Shown one piece after another: positions 1 through 12,902 of a stretch of DNA of 64,000 nucleotides; position 1 is the first letter of the stretch; the number at the start of each line of letters is the position of its first letter. The notes below the pieces were generated by a model. It did not search any database. It had not been told where the DNA came from and saw only the letters and a program-made list of their open reading frames with translations. The stretch is from CADCWK01 sp964244115 (GTDB taxonomy: Bacteria > Chloroflexota > Chloroflexia > Thermomicrobiales > UBA6265), in assembly GCA_964244115.1 (NCBI GenBank), contig CAXTHM010000010.1:1-64000 (forward strand). Reading direction: 5' to 3'. Made by a program: the position numbers and the translations under genes.

Positions 1-187
1 CTACCGCCACTGCGGCTATGCTGTTACCGGACAACTCCTGCGAGAACCGCTCTAGGGGATCGACGTCAGGGAGATGATGTCGGACCGACGGTATCGGGAC
101 TCCGCGACAGTGTGCGGGCCGAGAACACTACAGGGCGGCACGGATTACTCCGTGCCGCCCTGTGCGTTTGCCGTCTGTCCAGGGGTC
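1..187. other. Intergenic edge downstream of dnaK
   Basis: No convincing coding region is visible between the window edge and the dnaK stop. The only clear structure is the 13-bp hairpin at 131-162, listed separately. A dnaJ gene, which often follows dnaK, does not begin here as far as the sequence shows. Confidence 0.5.
131..162 (-). terminator. Hairpin terminator of the hrcA-grpE-dnaK operon
   Basis: A perfect 13-bp inverted repeat (131-143 with 150-162, 6-nt loop) starts about 25 nt past the dnaK stop. The stem is GC-rich. The following U-tract is poor, so termination is inferred from stem strength and position. Confidence 0.6.
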
Positions 188-2125
<1,938 letters not shown>

Positions 2126-2225
2126 TGGGATTCCTCTCTGACCTGCTGTCCGACTGCGTGCTCGATGTCTTCACTCTCGTCGTCCCGGACGAGTCTGCCC
2201 GAACGGTGTGACGCACCCATGCCGG

Positions 2226-2816
2226 TTATGCGACGGGCTCGTCACCGGTGGGCGCTGGCAGGTCGCCGGTCCGCACCATCGCCGGCCGCAGGACCTGGTC
2301 CCCGAGGGTATACCCCTCCTGGTAGGCCTCGACGACGTGGCTGCCGTCCCCGTCCGTGGCGACCGCCTCGTGGTGCTTCGGGTCGAACGGCGCCCCGACC
2401 GACTCGTAGCGCCGGACGCCGTACCGTTCCAGCACGCCCAGCAGCTTCCTGCCGACCATGCGGGTGCCGGACACCCAGGTCTGCTGCTCGGCGCCGTCTG
2501 GCGCGTTGGCCATCGCCCGGTCGAAGTCGTCGACCACCGGCAGCAACTGGAGCAGGATGTCCCGCGCGGCCTGCTGCCGGGCCGAGATCTGGTCCTGCTC
2601 GACTCGCCGCCGCAGGTTCTGATAATCCGCCCGGGCGCGGGCGAACTGGTCCCGGTAGGAATCGCGCTCCGCGATCAGCGCGTCCAGATCGACCGCCTCG
2701 CTGGCGTCCGCTATCTCGCCGTTCATCATCGCCTCTTCGGCCGCCAGATCCTCGAGCGTGGGCTCGAGGTCGTCCGGCAGGGTCTGTGTCTTGTCGCTCA
2801 CGTCACCGTCCTTCAT
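2226..2816 (-). CDS. grpE: Nucleotide exchange factor GrpE
   Basis: Co-chaperone that releases ADP from DnaK. It is 196 aa, with an acidic N-terminal third, a long helical segment around residues 45-95 containing RADYQNLRRRVEQD, and the C-terminal beta domain with FDPKHHEAV and GYTLGDQVLRPAMV, both typical of the family. Its ATG overlaps the hrcA stop by four bases (ATGA), which implies translational coupling. dnaK follows 100 nt downstream. Confidence 0.97.
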   Translation of the reverse strand: MKDGDVSDKTQTLPDDLEPTLEDLAAEEAMMNGEIADASEAVDLDALIAERDSYRDQFARARADYQNLRRRVEQDQISARQQAARDILLQLLPVVDDFDRAMANAPDGAEQQTWVSGTRMVGRKLLGVLERYGVRRYESVGAPFDPKHHEAVATDGDGSHVVEAYQEGYTLGDQVLRPAMVRTGDLPAPTGDEPVA

Positions 2817-4090
2817 CGCTGCGTCTCATTGCGCTGACCGTCGACCTGACCGCCATAGAGATCCGAGACGAGTCCGCTCATCAACTGGGCCATGTACCGG
2901 ACCGCCGAGATCGACCGGCCGTAGGCCATCCGGGTCGGTCCGAGCACGCCCAGCAGGCCGGACACTTCGCCGCCGACCCCATACGTCGCCAGCACGACGC
3001 CGAACCGTCTCAACTCGGTCGTCGGGTTCTCGTCCCCGATGAAGACCTGCACCCCGGACCCGCTCTCGAGCTGCGGCAGCATGGCGCTGAGGAAGCCGCC
3101 GCCCCGCAGGATCTCGAGCAGCGCCTGGGACTCCGCGCCGGCGAATTCGGGCTGGGTCAGGACGTTCTCCAGGCCCGAGTGTCGGATCTCGACCTGCTCG
3201 ACGGCATCGAGGCCGTTGAGCGTCGCCGCGATCCGCTCCAGCATGAAGCGCTTCGATCCGGTCCCGTCCGCGACCCGCCGGTCGATCTCCGGGCCGGTCA
3301 GTCCCCGGAGATCCTCGACCAGTTCGTCCGCGAGCCGGCTGAGGGCCGCCTGGGCGGCGTCCTCCGGCCAGCGCAGCATCACCTGGCGAACCATGCTGTC
3401 CTGCGTGACCAGGATCAGGAGTGCCAGGCGGGGCTGAAGCGAGATCAGCTCGAGGTGCCGCAGGCGCGCGATCGCCGGCCGGGGCGCGGTAACGACCGAG
3501 ACGGACCGGGCGCTCTCGGCCAGGACCACGGCAGCCAGTTCGACCCATTGCTCGAGCTGCGCTTCGACCTGCCGGAACTGGTGCCGGATCATGATCTGGT
3601 CGCCGGACGGCAACTCCGGATCGTCCATCAGCATGTGGACGAAGTACCGGTAGCCGAGATCGGTCGGGACCCGCCCACCGGAGGTATGTAGGGACTGGAG
3701 GAAGCCGTTGGTCTCGAGTTCCGCCATCTCACCGCGGATCGTGGCCGAGGAGTAGCCGAGCACGTACTTCTCGGTCAGCGCCTTGGAGCCGACCGGCCGG
3801 CCGCTCTGGACGTACTCCTGCACGATCAACTTGAGGATCGCGCATTGCCGCCCGGTGATGGCCGCGTCGGTGAACGCCCCTGGCTCGACCCACGACGGCT
3901 CGGTCGAGAACTGGCCACGCCGCCGCCGAACGCTCATCATCGGGGCCAGGCCCGAGACCGTCGCCCGGGAAGGACGCGTCGGACCGATCGTCCCCGGCGC
4001 GAGCGCCCTGGGCCGGTCGGTCATCCCCGTCTGCGGTGTCTGGCGGTGCCGCGGATCGCCGCTGGCACCGCTCGGAACCTCGTCCGTCAC
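2813..4090 (-). CDS. hrcA: Heat-inducible transcription repressor HrcA
   Basis: Repressor that binds CIRCE operators and is kept active by GroEL in the known system. The protein is 425 aa against about 340 usually, because of a ~75-residue basic, low-complexity N-terminal extension. The winged-helix domain starts near residue 78 (ITGRQCAILKLIVQEYVQSG, then SSATIRGEMAELE and HTSGGRVPTDLGYRYF). A GAF-like regulatory domain follows, with FIGDENPTTELRRFGVVLATYG near the end. The GTG start was chosen because GAGGGG lies 9 nt upstream; internal ATGs at 4024 and 3940 lack such a site. It is the first gene of the operon, with CIRCE only 16 nt before the start codon. Confidence 0.95.
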   Translation of the reverse strand: MTDEVPSGASGDPRHRQTPQTGMTDRPRALAPGTIGPTRPSRATVSGLAPMMSVRRRRGQFSTEPSWVEPGAFTDAAITGRQCAILKLIVQEYVQSGRPVGSKALTEKYVLGYSSATIRGEMAELETNGFLQSLHTSGGRVPTDLGYRYFVHMLMDDPELPSGDQIMIRHQFRQVEAQLEQWVELAAVVLAESARSVSVVTAPRPAIARLRHLELISLQPRLALLILVTQDSMVRQVMLRWPEDAAQAALSRLADELVEDLRGLTGPEIDRRVADGTGSKRFMLERIAATLNGLDAVEQVEIRHSGLENVLTQPEFAGAESQALLEILRGGGFLSAMLPQLESGSGVQVFIGDENPTTELRRFGVVLATYGVGGEVSGLLGVLGPTRMAYGRSISAVRYMAQLMSGLVSDLYGGQVDGQRNETQR

Positions 4091-4106
4091 GCCTGCTCGC
4101 CCCTCG

Positions 4107-4133
4107 TTAGCACTCTCCTGGTGAGAGTGCTAA
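4107..4133 (-). promoter_or_regulatory. CIRCE operator
   Basis: TTAGCACTC-N9-GAGTGCTAA matches the CIRCE consensus in all 18 arm positions. It lies between the hrcA promoter and the hrcA start codon, at about +1 to +27 of the predicted transcript. HrcA bound here would block hrcA-grpE-dnaK. Confidence 0.97.
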
Positions 4134-4140
4134 TGCGCTA

Positions 4141-4170
4141 AGAATAGCGAAGTTGACCGGGGCCTGTCAA
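4141..4170 (-). promoter_or_regulatory. Sigma-A promoter of hrcA-grpE-dnaK
   Basis: On the minus strand TTGACA (4165-4170) and TATTCT (4141-4146) are separated by 18 nt. The predicted start, near 4134, abuts the CIRCE. A perfect -35, a near-consensus -10 and the operator position make this assignment strong. Confidence 0.85.
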
Positions 4171-4286
4171 GGTTGGGATGACCATCAGGCCACTTCCTGG
4201 GAACCGATATTCGCCGTCCGGAAGCGGCAAACCCGGACCGATCCTCATTTGGCCGATTTCGTCGGGAACACTGGTCACTGGGCACG

Positions 4287-4318
4287 GAGACGCCCGGTCG
4301 AAGATGACCGGGCGTCTC
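4287..4318 (-). terminator. Hairpin, possible terminator
   Basis: A perfect 13-bp stem (4287-4299 with 4306-4318) closes a 6-nt loop. It lies between the end of the DUF3352 gene and the hrcA promoter and may stop read-through into the heat-shock operon. No U-tract is visible. Confidence 0.5.
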
Positions 4319-4372
4319 TCACGACGGCGAGATTCGGTTGAGCTGCCCGACCTCGAATGACGGAGCTGCTCG

Positions 4373-4435
4373 CCTCTCAAGGCACCTGCGGAGTCGCAGC
4401 GGAGCGAGAGCCGCATGGGGCGGGTGAGCGCGCAG
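4373..4435 (-). repeat. Dispersed palindromic repeat, copy C3
   Basis: The reverse complement of this stretch resembles 14551-14629, sharing GCTCACCCGCC followed by GCGGCTCTCGCTxCGCTGCG. It is a degenerate copy of a GC-rich intergenic repeat family, all of whose copies here lie between genes. Confidence 0.55.
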
Positions 4436-4543
4436 GCGACCCAGACAGGAGTCGGGGGCGAGGTCGGCTCCGCCACCCGAGCGCTTCGATGGTGAACCGC
4501 TCGAGCCCGGTGCCGAGGCTGGCGCCGAAGCGCCAACGCGCGC

Positions 4544-6541
4544 TCAGTCAGCCGGTGCGAGCAGGAAGAGGCCGTCCGAGGCGGTGAAGCCGTCGCCCTG
4601 GTAGGTCACCTGCCCGTAGGAGATCACGTTCGAGAAGTCGACGTCGGACAGCACCGGCTCCGGCGTTCCGGCCGGGGCGAAGAAGTCCTCGCAGGCCTCG
4701 CCGTCGAAGTCGTTGTCGAGGTTGGAGTTATCGAAGGGCTCCTCGTCGTACGCCGCCTGGGCCTCGGACTGGCTGTCGTAGTCGGCGCAGGCCGGGTCGT
4801 TGTCCGGCGTCGAGCTGGTCCCGCCGAGCAGGTCGGCGCCAGTCTGCGCCAGCGGCAGCAGCGTCGAGAGGTCGAGGTAGACGACGGCTCCCTCTTCCGG
4901 GGACCGGCCGAGAGCCGCGAAGGTCTGCTGGAACTGCGGGTTCTCGGCCAGGGACGAATCGGGTCCGTCCAGATAGGACTGGACGGATTCGCCCAGACCG
5001 ACCAGTACCTGGCCGTCGACCACGCCGTAGCTGATCGTGATCGCGCCAGGGTCCGATCCGGTGGTCGCGGTATAGATGGTGGCGCCGTCGACCACCTCAC
5101 TCGTGATCGTCACGCCGCTATCCGGGGTGGCGATCGCACCGGTCGCGAGATCGAGCAGGCTGTCGACCAGGGCCCCGCCGTCGACCCCGCTGGCGATCAG
5201 CACGTAGAGCGAGTTCGGGTCGCTGAGGGCCGTGATCTGCGGCGCCTGGATCGCGATGACATACTCGCCGGTCAGGAGCGTCAGGAACCCGGTGACGATG
5301 TCGGTGATCTCGGCCAGGTCCTGTCCGGAGCCGGGCGCGGCGTCCGGGGCCGAGACGTCATCGGACCCCGCCTCCGGGGTCGCGCCCGATTCGGTCGCCG
5401 TCGCGGGCTCCAGCGGATCCGAGACGGCGCCATCGACCACGTCGGTGACAGCGGCCGAGGCCAGCGCGACCGAGACGATCGGCCCGAGGAGCTGGCCCAG
5501 CTCGTTGCCGCCGAGGTAGACCATCGTGTCGTCGGGGACGCGATCGGTCAGGTCGGACGAATAGGACGGGGCCGCGGCGGCTCCGTCATCCGTGTTCGGG
5601 AACGTCACAGTGTTGAAGCGGAAGCCGGGCGCATCCGCATCGGCCGCGACCTGGATGCCGGTCGTGACGTCGTACTGCCCGAGGAGCGTCGGATCGATCC
5701 CCATCTCCGTCAGCACGTCGGCATAGGCCGGATCGTCGAAGATGGCCGAGTTATCGGCGAATGCGAACAGCATCGCATCGCCATCGAGCTGAGCGGTCAC
5801 ATCCTGGAACGTCGCCGTCGAGGCGATCGAATCCGTCGTGCCCTGGGCAGTGTTGATCGACGACTCGATCCCCTCGGACGACAGGGCGATGAGGTTGAGG
5901 TCGCCCACCAGCGCGAAGTTCAGCGTGGTCGGAGGGCTGGCACTGTCGGTGATGGAGACGACCTCGACGCCCGCATACTCGGTCGTCTCGGTCGTCACCC
6001 CGGAGCCGGCAGCGAGGTCCAGGAAGTCGGTGGTCAGATAGTCGAACGCCGTCTCCGGGTCCGTCGTCGCAAGGACGATCCGAATGTCCTGGTCCGCCGC
6101 CTCGGGCAAATCGTCGGTCGTCGTCTCCGAGAGCGACTCGATCTGTCCGGGCGAGACGGCCGGGATGCCGACGCCGATCTCCGTGGCGCCGACGCCCTCG
6201 AAGACGGCACCGATGTCGTCCGAATCCGACTCGTCGAGATCGACACCGAGATTGAACAGGTCGATCAGACCGGACGCGCCGGAGAGTTCGGCACTGGTCT
6301 GGAACTGCTCGGAAGCCGGGTCGACGTTGATCGCGACGTAGGCCGTCGCGTCGGCCGGGATGGCGGCGGCGGTCGACAGCGAGCTGACCCCGCCGGCGTC
6401 GGGCGTCGCCTGCTGGCTGGCGCCGCGGCTGCCCTGAGCGTAGACGGTCGTGCTGATCAAGGTCAGGAGCAGTGCCGCGACGGCGACACCGCGCAGGATG
6501 AACGAGCTCCTCGGAGCCGGACGCGAAACGGGCTTGTCCAC
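4544..6541 (-). CDS. Secreted DUF3352 protein with Excalibur-like insert
   Basis: A 665-aa exported protein of unknown function. It begins with a basic segment, a hydrophobic signal core (FILRGVAVAALLLTLI) and a likely cleavage site after VYAQG. The rest resembles the DUF3352 family, with repeated patterns such as AYVAINVDPASEQF and MVYLGGNELGQLLGP. Residues about 582-621 contain ACADYDSQSEAQAAYD and then LDNDFDGEACEDF, which resemble the Excalibur calcium-binding motif (DxDxDGxxCE), placed close to the C-terminus. The GTG start at 6541 has AGAGGGAAC just upstream; a longer frame from 6649 lacks such a site. It is transcribed alone, away from the chaperone operons on either side. Confidence 0.75.
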   Translation of the reverse strand: MDKPVSRPAPRSSFILRGVAVAALLLTLISTTVYAQGSRGASQQATPDAGGVSSLSTAAAIPADATAYVAINVDPASEQFQTSAELSGASGLIDLFNLGVDLDESDSDDIGAVFEGVGATEIGVGIPAVSPGQIESLSETTTDDLPEAADQDIRIVLATTDPETAFDYLTTDFLDLAAGSGVTTETTEYAGVEVVSITDSASPPTTLNFALVGDLNLIALSSEGIESSINTAQGTTDSIASTATFQDVTAQLDGDAMLFAFADNSAIFDDPAYADVLTEMGIDPTLLGQYDVTTGIQVAADADAPGFRFNTVTFPNTDDGAAAAPSYSSDLTDRVPDDTMVYLGGNELGQLLGPIVSVALASAAVTDVVDGAVSDPLEPATATESGATPEAGSDDVSAPDAAPGSGQDLAEITDIVTGFLTLLTGEYVIAIQAPQITALSDPNSLYVLIASGVDGGALVDSLLDLATGAIATPDSGVTITSEVVDGATIYTATTGSDPGAITISYGVVDGQVLVGLGESVQSYLDGPDSSLAENPQFQQTFAALGRSPEEGAVVYLDLSTLLPLAQTGADLLGGTSSTPDNDPACADYDSQSEAQAAYDEEPFDNSNLDNDFDGEACEDFFAPAGTPEPVLSDVDFSNVISYGQVTYQGDGFTASDGLFLLAPAD

Positions 6542-6760
6542 TCGACGTTCCCTCTTCTCACGATTCCCGCGGGCGCCGCACGGCACCGCGATGCGATCTG
6601 GCCAGACCTGATCGAACGACAGACGGCTCCAGCCCTCTGGCACGGACACCGGGCCGACGCCCCCGCCACTCTATGCGGCAACTGTCACGAGAATGTTGCC
6701 ACCTTTCCGTGACCCTGTGACGGTTGGAGGGGAACGCTGGCTCTGCCCGAGGCAAACGAC

Positions 6761-6791
6761 GCGGCCCCGGACAAATCCTGTCCGGGGCCGC
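6761..6791 (-). terminator. Terminator downstream of clpB
   Basis: A 13-bp GC-rich perfect stem (6761-6773 with 6779-6791) and 5-nt loop lie 30 nt past the clpB stop. On the minus strand it is followed by GTCGTTTGCC, a short T-run. Placement and stem strength support termination of hspR-clpB transcripts. Confidence 0.75.
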
Positions 6792-6821
6792 GTGACGGGC
6801 AGCGGGATGGGCGACGAAGGA

Positions 6822-9434
<2,613 letters not shown>

Positions 9435-9602
9435 GACGGGTCCTTTCTGACGCAGGGTTGTCGAATCGGATCGGCCGGAAGGGCCGCTACGAATCAGGCT
9501 GGGTGGTCGACGTCACATGGGGAAGACGAGTACGTGACGGAGTGAGAGCGGCAGCGGAGGGCGCAGATCGTCTTCGCCGGCGAGCCGGTGGTAGCGATCG
9601 TG

Positions 9603-10019
9603 TTACCGCGGCGGCGTCGGGTTCTGGTCGATATGGCCAAGATGGGCGAGCACGAGGTTGAGATCGTTCCACGTCTCCTCGACGGAATCCGCGAGTTCGG
9701 CCGGTGTGACCGCCGGCTCGCCGTCAGCCGACACGGCGGCGAGCGTCTGCCCGAGGCGAGCCCGGCGTTCACGGAGACGACGGGTCAGCTCCAGCGCCAG
9801 CTGCACGCCGGCGAGGTTGAGCCCGCGCTCCTCGACCAGGTACTTGACCTGCCGGAGCCGCTCGATGTCGCGGTCGGAATAGAGGCGCAGGTTCCCCGTC
9901 GTGCGTGACGGAGCGATCAGCCCCTCACGCTCGTATTTCCGCAGCGTCTGGGGATGCATCTCGACCAGCCGCGCCGCGACACTGATGACGAAGAGCGGCT
10001 CTCCGTGACATGGACCCAT
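9603..10019 (-). CDS. hspR: MerR-family heat shock repressor HspR
   Basis: Repressor of the HspR regulon, which binds HAIR operators, with DnaK as co-repressor in the actinobacterial system. It is 138 aa. The MerR-type winged helix is near the N-terminus (PLFVISVAARLVEMHPQTLR, then YEREGLIAPSRTTGNLRLYS), followed by a helical region with LVEERGLNLAGVQLALEL. The ATG at 10019 was chosen because GGAGGT lies seven bases upstream; an ATG at 10034 would place that site inside the gene. clpB follows at 168 nt, and a HAIR-like repeat overlaps the upstream promoter, indicating autoregulation. Confidence 0.9.
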   Translation of the reverse strand: MGPCHGEPLFVISVAARLVEMHPQTLRKYEREGLIAPSRTTGNLRLYSDRDIERLRQVKYLVEERGLNLAGVQLALELTRRLRERRARLGQTLAAVSADGEPAVTPAELADSVEETWNDLNLVLAHLGHIDQNPTPPR

Positions 10020-10048
10020 CTGACCGACCTCCATCTTGTACGTCGCCT

Positions 10049-10077
10049 AGTATGTCTCTTGATACGATCCGTGTCAA
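10049..10077 (-). promoter_or_regulatory. Promoter of hspR-clpB
   Basis: On the minus strand TTGACA (10072-10077) and CATACT (10049-10054) are 17 nt apart. The -35 and spacer coincide with the HAIR-like repeat, so repressor binding would exclude RNA polymerase. Confidence 0.7.
10059..10077 (-). promoter_or_regulatory. HAIR-like HspR operator
   Basis: TTGATAC-N5-GTGTCAA is an inverted repeat with one mismatch per seven-base arm. It resembles the HspR-associated inverted repeat (CTTGAGT-N7-ACTCAAG) but is not an exact match. Its overlap with the -35 of hspR supports the assignment. Confidence 0.6.
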
Positions 10078-10477
10078 CTCACCGATCCATAGCAGTGGTC
10101 GCCATCGACTGATGGGATGTGGATGTGTTGATGGCAAACGCGTGGGTTGTGGGCAGTCCCCTCCCCCAGCGCAGCGCGGCGTGAGCGATAACCCCTCCGC
10201 GGCGCGTTGCGCGCTGCGGCGCTCACGCCCGGAGGGGGGCTTCTGGGGGTCGCGCCGGCGCTCCTGCCCGATGCGAACGCGTTGGTCGAGTCGTGTAGGG
10301 GCGACGCTCTCGCTGTGCTGGCGAGCCAGGCCGCCGCAGCGGCCATCGCCCCGCAGGGCGATAACGGCACCGACAGCCAACCGATTCAAGGGAACTAATC
10401 GGCCGGCCACCTAGCCTGTTTTGATTGCACATGGCGCGACGTGTCTCTACGTCGAGGCGCTGCCGTCCTCCCAGACG
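10078..10477. other. Intergenic region holding composite repeat
   Basis: No gene is supported. Most of the interval is the composite dispersed repeat (about 10158-10367, listed separately). The rest (10368-10477) shows nothing recognisable. Confidence 0.5.
10158..10367 (-). repeat. Composite dispersed repeat, copy 1 (modules B and A)
   Basis: Module A (10295-10367, plus orientation) shares long identical blocks with 42685-42740 and with the reverse complement of 42870-42931, including GCGAGCCAGGC and GCCATCGCCCCGCAGGGCG. Module B (10158-10241) is the reverse complement of 42980-43052, sharing CCGGGCGTGAGCGCCGCAGC. The linker between modules is also recognisable in both copies (CAGGAGxGCG), so A plus linker plus B is one unit of about 200 bp. 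No reading frame or transposase accompanies it. Confidence 0.7.
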
Positions 10478-11272
10478 TCACTTTCCGTCAGCGCTGGCCT
10501 GTAACTCCGCCCAGAACGCCTCGTTCACCGACCGATAGACCGCCGCCATCGCCGGGGCGTCCAGAACCGACAGAAGGGTTTGGGCTTCTAGACGTTCTTG
10601 TTGATTCTTGGGATATGTCGTGTTGGTGGCCGATGCCGTGACTACCCGCATCCAGACGCCGTTGAACCGGGCCACCATCGCCGCCAACTGCTGCCTCGGG
10701 AGCGCCATCGTTGTGGCCGGCGGCCAGTCGCCCAGCCGCTCGGGCGGCCACTGGTCCTCGTCGAACCCAGGGAACTCCCCGATCCCGTAGGGCTTTCCGT
10801 CGGTGAGTGAGACGACGACCAGCCGCGCCGGGGCGAACAGCCCAGGTCGCCCGTCCTCACCAGTCGCCAGGATCGCGACCGGAACCTCGACCCGTCCGGG
10901 GTAGCGGGGACTCGGGACCGGGAAGCGGGGCAGACTGCCGGGGTGGAAGGGCGGATTCTCGGCGACGAAGGCGCTGACGGCCGCCATGAGCTCATCGAGG
11001 GCCAGGGTCGGCTCCACGCCGAATCGCTTGGTCCCGCCCGATACCCCGAAGTGGCCCGTGTCGAAGGCGACACTCATGCCATCCCCGTCGGGCGCCGCGA
11101 GGTCGAACGTGAGCGTCGCCCCACCGTCCCGGCTGGAACGGGTCTCCGAGACGATCGTCCATGGGCCGGATGCATGCGGATAGGCTTCCACCCAGGCGTA
11201 GGCCTCGCGCAGCGAATCGACCCGCACCCGGGTTCCAGCCGTATCGAAGCCGCCCGCGTTCGTGTCAGTCAT
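10478..11272 (-). CDS. Hypothetical protein
   Basis: A 264-aa acidic soluble protein that I do not recognise. It has no signal peptide or membrane segment. Visible features are an N-terminal beta-rich part (WTIVSETRSSRDGGATLTFD), a proline-rich middle (PRFPVPSPRYPGRVEVPVAI), a WPPERLGDWPP segment and a helical C-terminus. The ATG at 11272 has AGAAGG nine bases upstream. It stands alone, divergent from the MFS transporter gene, with about 225 nt between them. Coding is supported by frame length and normal composition; function is unknown. Confidence 0.6.
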   Translation of the reverse strand: MTDTNAGGFDTAGTRVRVDSLREAYAWVEAYPHASGPWTIVSETRSSRDGGATLTFDLAAPDGDGMSVAFDTGHFGVSGGTKRFGVEPTLALDELMAAVSAFVAENPPFHPGSLPRFPVPSPRYPGRVEVPVAILATGEDGRPGLFAPARLVVVSLTDGKPYGIGEFPGFDEDQWPPERLGDWPPATTMALPRQQLAAMVARFNGVWMRVVTASATNTTYPKNQQERLEAQTLLSVLDAPAMAAVYRSVNEAFWAELQASADGK

Positions 11273-11497
11273 GTCGTCGATCCTTCTGACCTCTTGCTGA
11301 CCTCTCGACCACTCGTCCGCATCGCAACGATTCAGGGCGCGGGATAGCGCAGCGCCATTGGGCCGATTGCGCGACAATGCGAGCCACTTTCAGTCAGACA
11401 GTCTGAAGCTGCCCGGTCGCTCCGGCAAGGCGCCACGAGCACCAGGATGCGGACATCTCGCCTGACGCACCTGGTTCTGGCTCATGAGGGGATCGAC

Positions 11498-12739
11498 GTG
11501 AAGCGGTTGCGGCTGCCGGCCTGGCACTTCGGGCTCGGCCGGGAACTCGGGTTCGCCTTCTGGGCGATGTTCTTCGTCGAGGCGGCGTTCGGCTCCTACT
11601 GGAACATCTGGCCCATCTTCATCGGCAGTCTCGGCGCGTCGGTCCCGGTCGTGGGCCTGATGGTCGGGGCGAGCGGGCTGATCCGTCTGTTCGTGATGCC
11701 GCCGTCTGCGGTGATCGCCGACCGGCTCGGCTCACGTGTCGTCCTGGTCGGCGCCCGGCTGATCGCCTTCGCCGGGTTCTTCGGCGCGGTCTTCGCGACC
11801 GACTGGCGGATGCTGATCCCGCTGGTCGTGGCGATGGGGATCGGGGACGTCGCCTTCCCCCAGATCCAGGCTCACGTCGCCGGGCAGAGCAAGGGCGACA
11901 CCACGCGGATCTTCGCCCTGGTCTTCGTCGTCGGACCCGGTGTCGCCCTCGGGCTCGGCCCGCTGATCTCCAGCCTGGCGATCGGGACGTTCGGTCTCCG
12001 CGGCGCGATCTTCCTGACGGCGATGTTCACGCTGGCATCGGTGGTGTGCTTTGCCTCGCTCCGGAATCTCGCCCCGGCGGTCCGGAAGACCGCGGTCGTC
12101 ACCGAAGCCAGCGACCAGGTCCCGCAGTCGAGCTATCGGCAGGCGCTCGCCGACCCGAACATCCGCCGGATCGTCGCGCTCCACGCCGCCACCGTCTTCT
12201 CGCTGGGACTCGGCGTGTCCCTGCTGCCGCTGTTCCTCGAAGAGGTCCGTGGCATCCCGGCCGAGCGGATCGCCCAGCTTGGCTCCATCCAGGCGGTCGG
12301 GACGATCGCCTTCGGGATCGCCGTCTCCCGGGTGCGCTGGCTCCAGCTCAACCCGTTCACCGGAGCGGCGGTCGCGGCGGTCGCGGTCTCGACCGGGCTG
12401 GTCATCTTCGCCGTCACGGACTTCCTGCCACTCCTGGTCGTCGGGTTCGTCCTGCGCGGCTGCGTCTTCTCGGCCTGGACGCTGTTCTCGTCGGCGATGG
12501 GGGTCGTCGCGAAACCGGCCGATCGATCGCGCGGCTTCGCCCTGATCGAACTGACCGGCGGCACGGCCTTCTCGCTGGCGCCGATCGTCACTGGTCAGAT
12601 CTACGAGCTCGGGCCGCGCGTCCCGCTAGTCGTCGGAACCGTGCTCGCGCTCCTCGTCGTCCCGTTCCTGCTCCGTTCCCAGCGCCAGGTGCATCACCTC
12701 GCCGCCACTGCCCGGTTGGCCCCCAGTGCCGCCGACTAG
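11498..12739 (+). CDS. Major facilitator superfamily transporter
   Basis: Inner-membrane transporter of 413 aa with about twelve hydrophobic segments in two halves. The loop after the second helix has LIRLFVMPPSAVIADRLGSR, a variant of the MFS signature (GxxxDRxGRR). The substrate cannot be read from the sequence; drug or sugar efflux are possible. The GTG at 11498 has GAGGGG eight bases upstream and was preferred to the upstream ATG at 11447. gcvPB follows in the same direction after 163 nt and has its own ribosome-binding site, so cotranscription is possible but not shown. Confidence 0.8.
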   Translation: MKRLRLPAWHFGLGRELGFAFWAMFFVEAAFGSYWNIWPIFIGSLGASVPVVGLMVGASGLIRLFVMPPSAVIADRLGSRVVLVGARLIAFAGFFGAVFATDWRMLIPLVVAMGIGDVAFPQIQAHVAGQSKGDTTRIFALVFVVGPGVALGLGPLISSLAIGTFGLRGAIFLTAMFTLASVVCFASLRNLAPAVRKTAVVTEASDQVPQSSYRQALADPNIRRIVALHAATVFSLGLGVSLLPLFLEEVRGIPAERIAQLGSIQAVGTIAFGIAVSRVRWLQLNPFTGAAVAAVAVSTGLVIFAVTDFLPLLVVGFVLRGCVFSAWTLFSSAMGVVAKPADRSRGFALIELTGGTAFSLAPIVTGQIYELGPRVPLVVGTVLALLVVPFLLRSQRQVHHLAATARLAPSAAD

Positions 12740-12902
12740 CCATCCCGCCCAACCGGTCACACCGGTTCAGCGTCAACCGTTCCCATCGCGATTGGCCGTC
12801 GATCCCGCCCGGTGCTACCATCGGCAGAGTGAATCCTTCACCGTGGGCGCCATCCCCGGCGCCCCACCCATCGCCCTCCCGGCGCTGCACAGGAGTTCCC
12901 TC

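Larger units (their letters stand above)
4171..4543. other. Intergenic region upstream of the hrcA promoter
   Basis: No supported gene is seen here. The stretch holds a 13-bp hairpin (4287-4318) and a copy of a dispersed palindromic repeat (about 4373-4435), both listed separately. Short open frames here look like shadows of GC-rich DNA. Confidence 0.5.

Noticed and set aside
4138..4536. A 132-codon minus-strand frame upstream of hrcA
   Set aside because: It spans the sigma-A promoter and the hairpin and repeat, and has no ribosome-binding site or domain.
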